DNA of 64,000 nt from Pontixanthobacter aestiaquae (GCF_009827455.1 NZ_WTYZ01000001.1:372001-436000), one strand, 5' to 3'. Counted from the stretch's first letter, positions 19,032-28,602 are shown. Numbers and translations: made by a program. Notes: a model not told the origin generated them from the letters alone.

Positions 19032-21236
19032 TCAGTTACCGAGCACATTTTCCCACTGGATGAAAGGGAGGATGGATGCGAAATCGTCAGTCCAGACCGT
19101 ATCCACTCGTTGCGGCAGCTCTTGCCAACCGGCATCTTTTCCGGATCGCGCCAGTTCTTCAACCTTTGTTGGATTGGCCGACAGCGCAACCCACATCGAC
19201 GATGTAATCCCTGAATCCTTGTCCGCGCCGTCGATCCGCACTCTGGTTGTGAGACCCTGCTCGTCGGCCAGTGCCGCAATCACCTGTTGCAGATCCATAA
19301 ACCGGTTGGAAATATGGACCATGACCACACCGTCCGGGCCAACCATCCGGCGATAAAGGCCAAATGCTTCCGATGTCATGAGGTGGACCGGAATTGAATC
19401 GGAACTGAAAGCGTCGACGACCAAAATATCAAAGCGGCCGTTTTCCATGCGCTCCAACATGACTCTGGCATCACCAATGTGCATTTTCGAGTCCGGCGTG
19501 CATTCGCTGATGAAGCTGAACGACCCATCCCGGGAATATTCCACCACTTTCGGATCAATCTCGAAGAATTCCCAGCTTTGTCCCGGCTGTTGGTAGCAAG
19601 CAAGCGTACCAACACCGAGACCGACAACGCCAATGCTGGCTTCCGAACCTATCAGGCCCGGTGCGGCGGCCAGAGCCAGGCCGACACCAGATGTTTTGCC
19701 GTAATAGGTTGTAGGATCGAACTGCTGTGCCGGATTGGTATTCTGCGCACCGTGCACAGTCGTGCCGTGTATCAAATGGCGTCGCTCCGTTACCGGATCA
19801 TCTGTTACCGTGTAGATTCCAAAATAGCTGCGATCCCGATCGCCTTTGAGGGAGGTTGCCAGCGTTTCATATCCGCCACGCGCAACCATCAACACCAGCA
19901 AAATAGCAACCATCGCCCAGCGATTGCCGAGCACAAGCACGCCGCACAATGTAACCGCCAGGACCATTGCATAGAGGCCCAGCGTGCTCTCGTTCGCAAC
20001 AAAATAGTCAAGCAGGCTGGCCAGCAGAACCGCACCAAGCACAATCGCGAGCGTGGCAATTCGCTTGCTGCTTTCACTGAAATCAAGCCACTTCATCCAA
20101 TCGATCAGCGGTGTGTTCGGCAGCAGAGCAGCTGCTGCAAGGACCAGAAGCGGGTGTTCCCACACCCAGTCGAACAGGGCGGGAGCCAGTAGAGCGGTAA
20201 ACGCGCCACCCAGAACGCCGCCCGCGCTCATCACAAGATAGAAAAACGTCAGCCGCTCAACGCCGGGTCGATCCTGATAAAGGCGGCGGTGCAGCGCAAC
20301 CGCAGCGACAAATAGCAAGCCGACCGACGCCAGAGCCGCGTTTAGGCCGCCCGAGCTGCCACTGACCATCGCCAAGCTGCCGAGCAATATCACGGTAACA
20401 GGTGCCACTTTGGCCAACACCCAACCAATTGTGCTGTTTTCATTGAATGCGAACACGAAGCTGAGCAAATACAGGCCCAGTGGAATGACCCACAGCAAGG
20501 GCATTGCCACGATGTCCGTGGTCAAATGGGTGGTAGTCGACAACATCAGACCTGACGGCACGGCGGCTAATGCCAGCCACAAACACATTCGCGCCGCACC
20601 GATGGGCTCTGCCAAGTCGCTATCGCCGTCATTTACCGATATATCCGCCACGTTCCAGCGAGAGGCAGCTGCAAACACGACAAGTGCCAGCAACAGACAA
20701 TAGCCAATAGTCCACACGGTGCTTTGGTCGGCCACCGCGTAATTTGGCTCAAGTAGCAACGGATAAGCGAGCAACCCTGAAAAGCTGCCGATATTGGACG
20801 CTGCATAGAGCCAGTATGGATCACCAGCACCTTCATTCGCAGCATACCACCGCTGAATTAGCGGAGCCTGGGCCGAGACGACAAAAAACACCGGGCCAAT
20901 CGTCACGAGAAATAGCAGCGGCACCCACACTATTTCCATACCTGCCGATGGTGGCGGCAGATCTGCCAGCGCAATCGGCAGAGTCAGGCCGGCGAGAACC
21001 AGAAGCGCGATATGGATGCTTGCTTGCCGTGCGATAGTGAAACGCGAGAGAGCGTGGGCATAAGCGTATCCGCCCAGCAACAACGCTTGATAGACCAGCA
21101 TTGCGCTGTTCCACACTGCTGATGCTCCGCCCAGACGTGGTAGCGCCATGCGCGCAACCAGTGGCTGCACCAGAAACAGCAGAAAGCTGCCCGTCAGTAT
21201 CGTGGCGACGAATAGCCAGCGGCGGGTTTGTGTCAT
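19032..21236 (-). CDS. Fused MFS / spermidine synthase protein
   Basis: Large integral membrane protein, 734 residues. The first 410 or so residues form about 12-14 hydrophobic segments like a polytopic transporter, starting LFVATILTGSFLLFLVQPLV, with the soluble C-terminal region at about 500-720 resembling a spermidine-synthase-type SAM fold: VVGLGVGTLACYQ, FFEIDPKVVEYSR, IGDARVMLERM, FDILVVDAFSSDSIPVHLM and MVHISNRFMDL. The family is annotated as fused MFS/spermidine synthase, but polyamine activity is not proven. Downstream and two bases away is the gamma carbonic anhydrase. Confidence 0.9.
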   Translation of the reverse strand: MTQTRRWLFVATILTGSFLLFLVQPLVARMALPRLGGASAVWNSAMLVYQALLLGGYAYAHALSRFTIARQASIHIALLVLAGLTLPIALADLPPPSAGMEIVWVPLLFLVTIGPVFFVVSAQAPLIQRWYAANEGAGDPYWLYAASNIGSFSGLLAYPLLLEPNYAVADQSTVWTIGYCLLLALVVFAAASRWNVADISVNDGDSDLAEPIGAARMCLWLALAAVPSGLMLSTTTHLTTDIVAMPLLWVIPLGLYLLSFVFAFNENSTIGWVLAKVAPVTVILLGSLAMVSGSSGGLNAALASVGLLFVAAVALHRRLYQDRPGVERLTFFYLVMSAGGVLGGAFTALLAPALFDWVWEHPLLVLAAAALLPNTPLIDWMKWLDFSESSKRIATLAIVLGAVLLASLLDYFVANESTLGLYAMVLAVTLCGVLVLGNRWAMVAILLVLMVARGGYETLATSLKGDRDRSYFGIYTVTDDPVTERRHLIHGTTVHGAQNTNPAQQFDPTTYYGKTSGVGLALAAAPGLIGSEASIGVVGLGVGTLACYQQPGQSWEFFEIDPKVVEYSRDGSFSFISECTPDSKMHIGDARVMLERMENGRFDILVVDAFSSDSIPVHLMTSEAFGLYRRMVGPDGVVMVHISNRFMDLQQVIAALADEQGLTTRVRIDGADKDSGITSSMWVALSANPTKVEELARSGKDAGWQELPQRVDTVWTDDFASILPFIQWENVLGN

Positions 21237-21809
21237 CTAGTGTACTTTCCGCCAATCATGACGGTCGATCCGGTAAACAATAATTGTCGAATCTTCGTCA
21301 CTGAAATCGTTGCTTTCGAAATCAAGATCGTTGCGGCGCTTCATGCCAAGGCGCTCCATCAGGCCCCAACTACCGGCGTTGCCATCAACCGTCAGCGCAA
21401 TGATATGCGGCGCTTGAAAGCGCTCGAAGCCGACTTTCAGGCTCGCTTGCGCAGCTTCGAGAGCATAGCCTTTGCCCCAGGCATCTTCGCGCAAGCGCCA
21501 ACCGATTTCGTGCTCGCCCATTGGGCCGCCGTCTTGGTTGGACATTTTTAACCCGCAAAAACCGATGATCTCGCCTGCTAAATGCCCGCCATCCTGTTTG
21601 CGTTCGAGTACCCAGAACGTGAAGGCATGATCCCGTCGATAGCCTTCGAGCCGTCTACGCATCCAGGCCTGCTTGTCCGCACCAAGCACCCCGCCGAGCC
21701 AGCGCATCACAGCCGGTGTATTGGTATGCTCCAGAAATGGCGGCCAGTCCTCTTCGCGCCAATCGCGTAGAATAAGACGCTCGGTTTCATAGCGAAAACC
21801 ATCCATCAT
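21237..21809 (-). CDS. GNAT family N-acetyltransferase (RimJ/RimL type)
   Basis: Acetyl-CoA-dependent transferase of the Acetyltransf_3 group, about 190 residues. It contains TERLILRDWREEDWPPF, the acetyl-CoA-binding stretch IGWRLREDAWGKGYALEAA, and the C-terminal GSWGLMERLGMKRR. I start at MMDGFRY (ATG 21807-21809), which overlaps the neighbour's stop by four bases; a second ATG 15 bases upstream is possible. It is a tandem paralogue of the next gene. Protein or small-molecule substrate is unknown. Confidence 0.88.
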   Translation of the reverse strand: MMDGFRYETERLILRDWREEDWPPFLEHTNTPAVMRWLGGVLGADKQAWMRRRLEGYRRDHAFTFWVLERKQDGGHLAGEIIGFCGLKMSNQDGGPMGEHEIGWRLREDAWGKGYALEAAQASLKVGFERFQAPHIIALTVDGNAGSWGLMERLGMKRRNDLDFESNDFSDEDSTIIVYRIDRHDWRKVH

Positions 21810-22363
21810 CGTGACGCCTGCCATTCCTCACGGTCTATGCTGTACTGGATCGTGGGGTTCTCGCCTGCCGGGAAGTTCGGGTCATTAAAATCCAGGTCCT
21901 TGCGCCGGCGCATCCCAAGTTTCTCCATAATCCGCCAACTGCCCACGTTTGCCGCCGATGTGAGCGCAACGAGAAGAGGAGTATCGTGACCAACAAAAGC
22001 CAGATCACGCACTGCCCTGGCAGCTTCCATCGCATAGCCGCGCCGCCAGCGATCTTCGCGCACCAGCCAACCGATCTCCATATCACCTTGATTGAGCGCA
22101 AGCGTGTGATCGACCCGCTTCAGCCCGGCATGGCCAACCATGTCGCCGGTCGCCTTCTCGATCATCATCATAAAACCGAAGCCTTCGCGTGCAAAGCTTG
22201 CCATAGTCTTGGCGTGCTTCGTCTCGATTTCGTGGAGTTCCTTCACTCCGCCAAGATGCTTCATGACGGCAGCTGTGTTGAGTATGCGGTGCTGCAATTC
22301 AGCGTCACCCTCATCCACCCGGCGGAGAACCAGCTGGGCAGTCTCCAAAACCAGATCACCCAT
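21806..22363 (-). CDS. GNAT family N-acetyltransferase, tandem paralogue
   Basis: Second RimJ/RimL-like acetyltransferase, 185 residues, sharing with its neighbour the blocks IGWLVREDRWRRGYAMEAA and GSWRIMEKLGMRRRKDLDF, clear signs of local duplication. It starts MGDLVLETAQLVLRRVDEGD. Its ATG overlaps the hemB stop by eight bases, and its own stop overlaps the next GNAT start by four, so hemB and both acetyltransferases read as one translationally linked unit. Confidence 0.88.
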   Translation of the reverse strand: MGDLVLETAQLVLRRVDEGDAELQHRILNTAAVMKHLGGVKELHEIETKHAKTMASFAREGFGFMMMIEKATGDMVGHAGLKRVDHTLALNQGDMEIGWLVREDRWRRGYAMEAARAVRDLAFVGHDTPLLVALTSAANVGSWRIMEKLGMRRRKDLDFNDPNFPAGENPTIQYSIDREEWQASR

Positions 22364-23351
22364 TCAGCAGTTTGGCCGCATGGTCCGAATGATAAGTCAG
22401 CACACCGGAACAGCCTGCGCGTTTAAAGCTCATCAGCGTTTCGAGAACCAATGCGTCGCGGTCGCCTGCACCCGCCGCCGCCGCGGCTTCGATCATCGCA
22501 TATTCGCCGCTCACCTGATAAGCGAACGTCGGCACCTCGAAACGTTCTTTCACCCGGCGCACGATATCGAGGTAAGGCAGGCCCGGTTTGACCATCACGC
22601 TGTCCGCGCCTTCGGAAATATCCAGCGCGACTTCGCGCAGCGCCTCTTCGCCATTGGCCGGATCCATCTGGTAGCTTTTCTTATCGCCTTTCAGCAGGCC
22701 GCCAGACCCCACAGCATCGCGGAACGGGCCGTAGAAGGCAGAGGCATATTTCGCCGCGTAAGCCATGATCTGCACATTGACGTGGCCTTCACCCTCCAGC
22801 GCCGAGCGGATCGCGCCGATCCGGCCATCCATCATGTCTGAGGGCGCTATGATATCCGCACCTGTCGCCGCCTGATTAAGTGCCTGACCAACGAGAACCT
22901 CGACGGTCGAGTCGTTGACCACATAACCCGCATCATCGAGCAGGCCGTCTTGTCCGTGCGCCGTGTATGGATCGAGCGCCACATCGGTCAGAATGCCGAT
23001 ATCCGACCCACAGGCATCGCGCACTGTTTTGATCGCACGGCACATCAAATTGTCCGGGTTGAGCGCCTCTCCACCATCGTCGGAGCGACGGTCAGGCTGC
23101 GTGTTCGGAAACAGAGCAATGCAAGGAATGCCAAGCCGAACCGCTTCTTTCGCGCGCGCTGCAATTCCATCAACCGACCAGCGCGACACGCCTGGCAGTG
23201 AGGCAATGGGTTCTTCGACACCGTTCCCCTTGGTCACGAAGAGAGGCCAGATCAGATCGGCTGGCGTCAAGACGGTTTCGCGGTGGAGCGCGCGGCTCCA
23301 GCCGGATGCGCGCGTGCGGCGCAGGCGAGTATGGGGAAATAATCCAGTCAT
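22356..23351 (-). CDS. hemB: Porphobilinogen synthase (delta-aminolevulinate dehydratase)
   Basis: Condenses two 5-aminolevulinate molecules to porphobilinogen in heme synthesis. The 331 residues hold the Schiff-base lysine in VKPGLPYLDIV and the metal region DVALDPYTAHGQDG. The latter has Asp and His in place of the CxCx8C cluster, which marks the Mg-dependent alphaproteobacterial type. I start at MTGLFPHTRLRR (ATG 23349-23351); the open frame begins 36 bases earlier. HemE and HemJ, other heme genes, are 29 kb away near the candidate origin. Confidence 0.96.
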   Translation of the reverse strand: MTGLFPHTRLRRTRASGWSRALHRETVLTPADLIWPLFVTKGNGVEEPIASLPGVSRWSVDGIAARAKEAVRLGIPCIALFPNTQPDRRSDDGGEALNPDNLMCRAIKTVRDACGSDIGILTDVALDPYTAHGQDGLLDDAGYVVNDSTVEVLVGQALNQAATGADIIAPSDMMDGRIGAIRSALEGEGHVNVQIMAYAAKYASAFYGPFRDAVGSGGLLKGDKKSYQMDPANGEEALREVALDISEGADSVMVKPGLPYLDIVRRVKERFEVPTFAYQVSGEYAMIEAAAAAGAGDRDALVLETLMSFKRAGCSGVLTYHSDHAAKLLNG

Positions 23352-23421
23352 TGCCGCATATGTGCCGCAATTGCCCGCTCGGTTCAATCGGCGCTTCGAT
23401 TATCAGGGGCGGAAAGCGACA

Positions 23422-25062
23422 TCAGCTGACTTTCTTGGATGCTTCCAGCTTGTCAATCTCTCGCTCGGGTTCGCCCATTTCAGACGGCTTCTGCTCCAGA
23501 TCTGCAAGCGCTGCACCTTCCTCTACCGTTTTCAGCTTCGCGAGCGCCGCGCGGAATTTGCGCAAATCGTCGCCTGAAAGTTGCGCGCGCGTCACAAACC
23601 TAACGGAAGCAGGATTCACCGACCGACCACCACGATACATTTCATAATGAAGATGTGGCCCGGTCGAAAGACCGGTCGAGCCAACATAGCCGATAATCTG
23701 CCCGCGGCGGACCGATTGCCCGTTGCGCACTGCAATCCGGCTCATATGGCAATACCGTGTCGCAAGATTGCCTGCGTGATTGAGGCGGACCGCTTTGCCG
23801 CAGCCGCCCATCCGGCCGGCACCGACTACGCGCCCATCGGTCACCGCAACAATTGGCGTGCCGCTTCGCGCGCGAAAATCGAGGCCCGCATGCATCCGGC
23901 GATATCCGAGGATCGGGTGGCGGCGCATGCCATAACGCGAACTGATCGGGCCGGGCACAGGCGCAACAAGCCCGCTGCGTTGCTCGCCGACACCAGACGC
24001 TTCATAAAAACGGCCATCGTCACCCCAGCGCATCAACTGGGTTTTCGGCTTGCCGCTGCGATCAATGCCCGCATAGAGCAATTTGCCCGCCTGACGTTCG
24101 CCGGTGGCCGCGCGGCGGTGCGAGACGATGATGTCGAATGTGTCGGTCGAGCGGACTGCACGGTCGAGATCGATCTGATCGCCCAATGCCGAAAGATATT
24201 GCTGCACCGCGCTGGCCGGTGCGCCCGCAGCGCGCGCAGAACGGTACAGGCTGCCGCCTACAGTACCGCGAATCCTCAGCGGTGTGTCGTCAACGCGGAT
24301 CGGAATGCGTTTCAGCGCCAGATTGCCGTCAACGCGTTCGATCTGCAACGCGAGATCAAAGCGTGCACGGAAACTCAAATTGTCGAGTGGCCGTGTTTCA
24401 CCAGGCGCCGGACGGCGGCCAAGGGTGATATCGACCTGTGTGCCCGGCTCGATCTCGCCGAGCGGCATGGTCCGGCCAATCAACTCGCTGACCCGGTCGG
24501 CATCGCGCGATCCGACACCGGCACGCTGGAGCATCCGCCCGAAACTGTCGCCGCGGGCCAAAGTGGCGAGCATATCCAGTTGCGGACGTTCTGGCGCGCT
24601 TTCGAGCTCCACCACCGTAGGCGTAGCGCCCATATGCCGGCCACTATCCGCGCCCAGCGCCAGCGGCATAATCATCTGACTGCGAAACTCGTCGCGAACG
24701 CTGTCATCCACTTCCATTACGGGCGCAGCTTCGAGCGGCGAAAAGTCGGGCCACATCGCAAGAGCAATCGCAGATAGACCCAACAGCGTGCCAAGACCGC
24801 GAAACCATCGCTTGCTGCCGATCGATTCTGCGAGGTCGGGTGTCAGATCCACCCTCTCTAGCTTCTCGGAGGCAGAAAAACGCCATTCATCGAATTTTTC
24901 GGTCAGTCCACTTGCTCGTTGGAGCACTTGCGGGCGATCATCATCCACAATCTGGTCATGCGTAAGCGCGACGGAACGCCATGACGTCCCGCCGCTGACC
25001 TCGTCTATGGCCGCATCCCCTGCGGCATTGCTATTAGGCGGTGTATACACCCCGCTCTCCAA
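23422..25062 (-). CDS. M23 family endopeptidase with N-terminal OapA/LysM-like part
   Basis: Inner-membrane-anchored zinc endopeptidase, 546 residues, similar to the MepM/ShyA class. It has a soluble N terminus, one membrane segment at about 88-104 (FRGLGTLLGLSAIALAMWP), a middle domain with the LARGDSFGRMLQRAGV stretch typical of OapA/LysM-like regions, then LytM with complete catalytic residues: His391 and Asp395 in HAGLDF, and HLHYE with His470 and His472. A short C-terminal coil follows. It is divergent from the Suv3-like helicase. It is the third M23 protein of the window, counting the degenerate EnvC-like one. Confidence 0.93.
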   Translation of the reverse strand: MESGVYTPPNSNAAGDAAIDEVSGGTSWRSVALTHDQIVDDDRPQVLQRASGLTEKFDEWRFSASEKLERVDLTPDLAESIGSKRWFRGLGTLLGLSAIALAMWPDFSPLEAAPVMEVDDSVRDEFRSQMIMPLALGADSGRHMGATPTVVELESAPERPQLDMLATLARGDSFGRMLQRAGVGSRDADRVSELIGRTMPLGEIEPGTQVDITLGRRPAPGETRPLDNLSFRARFDLALQIERVDGNLALKRIPIRVDDTPLRIRGTVGGSLYRSARAAGAPASAVQQYLSALGDQIDLDRAVRSTDTFDIIVSHRRAATGERQAGKLLYAGIDRSGKPKTQLMRWGDDGRFYEASGVGEQRSGLVAPVPGPISSRYGMRRHPILGYRRMHAGLDFRARSGTPIVAVTDGRVVGAGRMGGCGKAVRLNHAGNLATRYCHMSRIAVRNGQSVRRGQIIGYVGSTGLSTGPHLHYEMYRGGRSVNPASVRFVTRAQLSGDDLRKFRAALAKLKTVEEGAALADLEQKPSEMGEPEREIDKLEASKKVS

Positions 25063-25126
25063 TTGAAGTCGCGCGTGATCAATGTGCGACCTGACCCGTA
25101 AATCCGTCTATGCGGGGTTTCTTGCA

Positions 25127-25142
25127 GAATTAAAGTTAATTC
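25127..25142. repeat. 16-bp palindrome in M23 / helicase promoter region
   Basis: GAATTAA-AG-TTAATTC is a perfect seven-base inverted repeat around AG, in the 189-base gap between the divergent M23 and helicase genes. It could be an operator or an overlapping pair of TTAA half-sites; a GACTC (GANTC) site follows at about 25,164. No regulator gene is adjacent. Confidence 0.4.
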
Positions 25143-25251
25143 CGCCCTAATCTGCGGCGGGCAGACTCGGCTTTGAGACGGGCTGTTGATCGCGCGCGAC
25201 CGGCGGTTGTCGGGTGGCCAGCGAAGTGGCACATTGCTTTTTGAAGCACTT

Positions 25252-27750
25252 ATGCGCGACCAATCCATCATCAGAGCGGTCCTGGGACCGACCAACACTG
25301 GTAAGACCCATCTCGCCATTGAGCGGATGTGCGCCCATTCAAGCGGTGTAATGGGCTTTCCGCTGCGTTTGCTCGCCCGCGAGGTCTATGACCGGGTAGT
25401 AGGGATTAAAGGCGAAGCCCAGGTGGCGCTGATCACCGGTGAGGAGCGGATCGAACCTCCCAACGCCCGCTATTTCCTGTGTACGGCCGAGGCGATGCCC
25501 AAGGATGGCGGCGATCATGCCTTTGTCGCGCTTGATGAAGCGCAGCTCGGCGGAAATCGCGAGCGCGGGCATATTTTCACCGACCATCTGCTCCATGCGC
25601 GAGGGCGCGAGGAAACCCTTTTGCTCGGCGCTGCGACGCTGGCGCCACTCGTGCGTTCGCTTATTCCCCGTGCAGAGATTTCGGACCGCCCACGCTTTTC
25701 CACCCTCACCCATATCGGGCCGCGCAAGCTCTCACGTTTGCCGCCGCGAAGCGCGATTGTCGCATTCTCGGCAGAGCAGGTTTACGCGGTCGCCGAAATG
25801 CTGCGCCGGTTCAGAGGGGGATCGGCGGTTGTGATGGGTGCGCTCAGCCCTGAAACGCGCAATCGCCAGGTCGAACTCTTCCAATCAGGCGAAGTCGATT
25901 ACATCGTCGCCACCGACGCAATCGGGATGGGGCTCAATCTCGATATCAATCATGTTGCCTTTGCTGCGCTCAAGAAATTTGACGGTGTTCGCATGCGCCG
26001 ATTGTTCCCCGCCGAAATGGCGCAAATCGCCGGGCGAGCGGGCCGTCACCAACGTGATGGAACTTTCGGGACCCTCTCCGGGGCTGGTGATAAGCACGCA
26101 GAACCCGCCGAGTTCACCGAAGAAGAAATCTACGCGATTGAGGAACACCGCTTCGCGCCGATGACCAAGCTGTTCTGGCGCGATTCAGAGCCGCGCTTCG
26201 ATACGCTTGCTACTTTGATCGGCGATCTCGAGCGCGTTCCGCACGAGCCCGAATTGCAGATCATGCCGGAAACGATTGATCTAGCCGTGCTGAAACGTCT
26301 GGCAGATGACCCAATAGGTGAGGACGTCAAGGCGGCGTCGCAAGTGCGTAGATTCTGGGAAGTTTGCTCGCTGCCGGACTTTCGTCAGCAGGGCGCAGAG
26401 ACGCATTCGCGCTTCGTTGCACGGCTTTGGCAGGACTTGCGGCACGACTATATCGGCGCGGATTACGTCGCCGCTCGGATCTCCGAACTCGACAATATGC
26501 AGGGGGACATTCATGCTCTGCAGGGCCGGATCGCTGCGATCCGCAGCTGGGCCTATATTTGCCAGCGGCCCGATTGGGTTCTAGCGCGCGATGAAATGGC
26601 CAGCCGCGCAAGGGGCGTGGAGGCCAAGCTGTCCGATGCGCTACACGGGCGGTTAACCGAACGTTTTGTGAATAGAAGGACCGCAATCCTGATGAAATCT
26701 TTAGGCCAGGATGCTTCACTGCTGGCTGTGAAGCTGTCTGATGATGGTGTATTATCGGTGGAGGATGAGCCGATTGGCGACGTTAAAGGCTTCCGCTTCA
26801 TCGTCGATCCCAGCGCCAACCATACAGACCGCAAAATGCTGTTATCGGCAGGCGAGAAGGCTTTGCCGCGTATTCTGGGCGAGAAGGCGCGTAAACTGGC
26901 TGGCGAGGATTTAGATGCTCTCGAACTCAGAAAGGGCGCGGTCTGGTGGGAAGCCCAGCGGATTGCCAAGCTCGATCTCAGCACCAATCCTGCGCGTGCG
27001 AAGCTGGCACTAGAACGTGATCTGGATGTTCTCCAGGATGCTGATCAGGCAATATTGACCAAAGCGCTTGAAGGATGGCTGGCAAAACAAATCGAATCCA
27101 TCGCTCCGCTCGGCAAAATGGAGGACGCGACACATGACTCCGATGCCGGATCTGAAGCGCGCGCCTTACTGCTTACCCTGATTGCCGGTCACGGCTTTGT
27201 CACTCGCGAGAAAGCTGGTCTGCAGCACTTACCCAAGGAAATGAGGCCCTTCTTACGCCGTCTTGGTGTCACATTTGGCGCGCTTGATATCTTTGCGCCT
27301 GCGCTGCTCAAGCCAGCACCGCGCAAAGTGCTCAGCGCGATGGGCGTTGATCGCAGGCCGCTCAATGATGCGATGATTCCGGTCATCGATGGCGCGGGCA
27401 AGCATCCGTCCGGCTATCGACCTGCCGGAAAACAGGCTGTCCGAATAGATATTGCCGAGAAGATCCTGCGCGCCACCCACGATGCGCGCGCCAAATCGGG
27501 CAAGAAGCGATTCTATGTCGATCCGGCACTGGCGATTTCGACCGGCCTTACCCCTGACAGTTACAAGAGACTGCTCGGCGCTGCTGGTTTCCGCATCCAT
27601 CCTGCCAAGTCGCTTCCCGAGGGTGCGTTTGGCCCGCAAACACCCGATTCGTGCGAGTGGCGCCCTTCGCGGCGCAAACAGCAGCGGACCAAGCCAGCCA
27701 GACCGCGCGAGGGCAACGCTTTCGCCGCATTGGCTGATCTTGTCCGGTAG
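25252..27750 (+). CDS. Suv3-like superfamily 2 RNA/DNA helicase
   Basis: NTP-dependent helicase related to mitochondrial Suv3, expected to act in RNA decay. From MRDQSII (ATG 25252) there are 832 residues. Motif I is GPTNTGKTH, motif II is ALDEAQLG, the Suv3-like HSSGVMGFPLRLLAREVYDR follows, motif III-like LLLGAATLAPL, and motif VI is QIAGRAGRHQRDG. The C-terminal 300 residues are a less conserved all-alpha part. The open frame reaches back to a TTG at 25186, but the ATG with GAAG seven bases upstream and homologue starts as I know them favour 25252. The S4 gene follows after 12 bases. Confidence 0.9.
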   Translation: MRDQSIIRAVLGPTNTGKTHLAIERMCAHSSGVMGFPLRLLAREVYDRVVGIKGEAQVALITGEERIEPPNARYFLCTAEAMPKDGGDHAFVALDEAQLGGNRERGHIFTDHLLHARGREETLLLGAATLAPLVRSLIPRAEISDRPRFSTLTHIGPRKLSRLPPRSAIVAFSAEQVYAVAEMLRRFRGGSAVVMGALSPETRNRQVELFQSGEVDYIVATDAIGMGLNLDINHVAFAALKKFDGVRMRRLFPAEMAQIAGRAGRHQRDGTFGTLSGAGDKHAEPAEFTEEEIYAIEEHRFAPMTKLFWRDSEPRFDTLATLIGDLERVPHEPELQIMPETIDLAVLKRLADDPIGEDVKAASQVRRFWEVCSLPDFRQQGAETHSRFVARLWQDLRHDYIGADYVAARISELDNMQGDIHALQGRIAAIRSWAYICQRPDWVLARDEMASRARGVEAKLSDALHGRLTERFVNRRTAILMKSLGQDASLLAVKLSDDGVLSVEDEPIGDVKGFRFIVDPSANHTDRKMLLSAGEKALPRILGEKARKLAGEDLDALELRKGAVWWEAQRIAKLDLSTNPARAKLALERDLDVLQDADQAILTKALEGWLAKQIESIAPLGKMEDATHDSDAGSEARALLLTLIAGHGFVTREKAGLQHLPKEMRPFLRRLGVTFGALDIFAPALLKPAPRKVLSAMGVDRRPLNDAMIPVIDGAGKHPSGYRPAGKQAVRIDIAEKILRATHDARAKSGKKRFYVDPALAISTGLTPDSYKRLLGAAGFRIHPAKSLPEGAFGPQTPDSCEWRPSRRKQQRTKPARPREGNAFAALADLVR

Positions 27751-27762
27751 CTTGAGGCACGC

Positions 27763-28020
27763 ATGAGAATTGACCGGCTGCTCTGCTATCTGCGATTCGT
27801 CAAAACCCGCAGTCAGGCTCATCAGCTGGTAGATGAGGGGCATATTCGCTGCAACTGGAACCGGATAGAGCGCGACAGCTATGCCGTTTCGGTGGGTGAT
27901 ATATTGGTTCTACCAATAGGAAACGGTGTGCGAATAATAGAAATTCTCTCCATTCCAGAGCGCCGTGGACCGCCGGCCTTGGCACAGTCATGCTATCGCG
28001 TTCTTGACCCGCAAGGCTAA
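27763..28020 (+). CDS. S4 domain RNA-binding protein (Hsp15-like)
   Basis: Small S4-domain protein of 85 residues. The S4 motif runs from MRIDRLLCYLRFVKTRSQA through LVDEGHIRCNWNRI and YAVSVGDILVLPIG. S4 proteins of this kind bind structured RNA such as stalled 50S subunits; the specific target here is not known. It starts 12 bases after the helicase stop, so both are probably in one operon with an RNA-related task. It is shorter than E. coli Hsp15 (133), lacking the C-terminal tail. Confidence 0.87.
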   Translation: MRIDRLLCYLRFVKTRSQAHQLVDEGHIRCNWNRIERDSYAVSVGDILVLPIGNGVRIIEILSIPERRGPPALAQSCYRVLDPQG

Positions 28021-28069
28021 CGACCATAGCAGGCGATTTAGCGTTTCAGAATAAAGGGAATACGCCGCA

Positions 28070-28408
28070 ATGACATATGTCGTCACCGATGCGTGCATCA
28101 AATGCAAATATACCGACTGCGTCGAAGTCTGCCCGGTGGACTGCTTCTACGAAGGCGAGAACATGCTGGTCATCAACCCCAGCGAATGCATCGATTGCGG
28201 CGTCTGTGAGCCCGAATGCCCCGCCGAAGCGATTCTGCCAGATACCGAAGACGGCCTTGAGAAAATCCTCGAGATGAACACCAAATACTCCGCAGAATGG
28301 CCGAACATCACCAGCCAGAAAGAGCCGCCCGCCGATGCAGACGACTATAAGGGCATGGAAGGTAAAATGGAGAAGTTCTTCTCCCCGGAACCAGGCGAAG
28401 GCGACTAA
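28070..28408 (+). CDS. fdxA: Ferredoxin FdxA, 7Fe-8S type
   Basis: Electron-transfer protein of 112 residues with one [3Fe-4S] and one [4Fe-4S] cluster. The first half has [19 protein letters not shown], the second [16 protein letters not shown]. The C-terminal 50 residues carry the FdxA extension, [18 protein letters not shown]. It is 49 bp downstream of the S4 gene. Its partner enzyme cannot be identified from the neighbourhood. Confidence 0.95.
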   Translation: MTYVVTDACIKCKYTDCVEVCPVDCFYEGENMLVINPSECIDCGVCEPECPAEAILPDTEDGLEKILEMNTKYSAEWPNITSQKEPPADADDYKGMEGKMEKFFSPEPGEGD

Positions 28409-28602
28409 GTTACCCACCTATCCAGCGGTGCTTCAGGCTCTCGATCTATGGCGATCGGGGGCTAGCTCCATTGCGAATCGGTACTGACTCGCAATTTTGT
28501 GACAATCGTGCTATATAGAGCCACTGCCGCGCCGGTTGGTCCCGGCGGCAGGTGAATATTGGAAAGGTGCAGACCACTCAATACACACAAAACGCGCTAC
28601 GA

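Noticed and set aside
23581..24777. 398-residue open frame antisense to the second M23 gene
   Set aside because: It is rich in Arg, Ala and His in the way of shadow frames, with no recognisable motif, while the minus-strand frame has a complete LytM domain.
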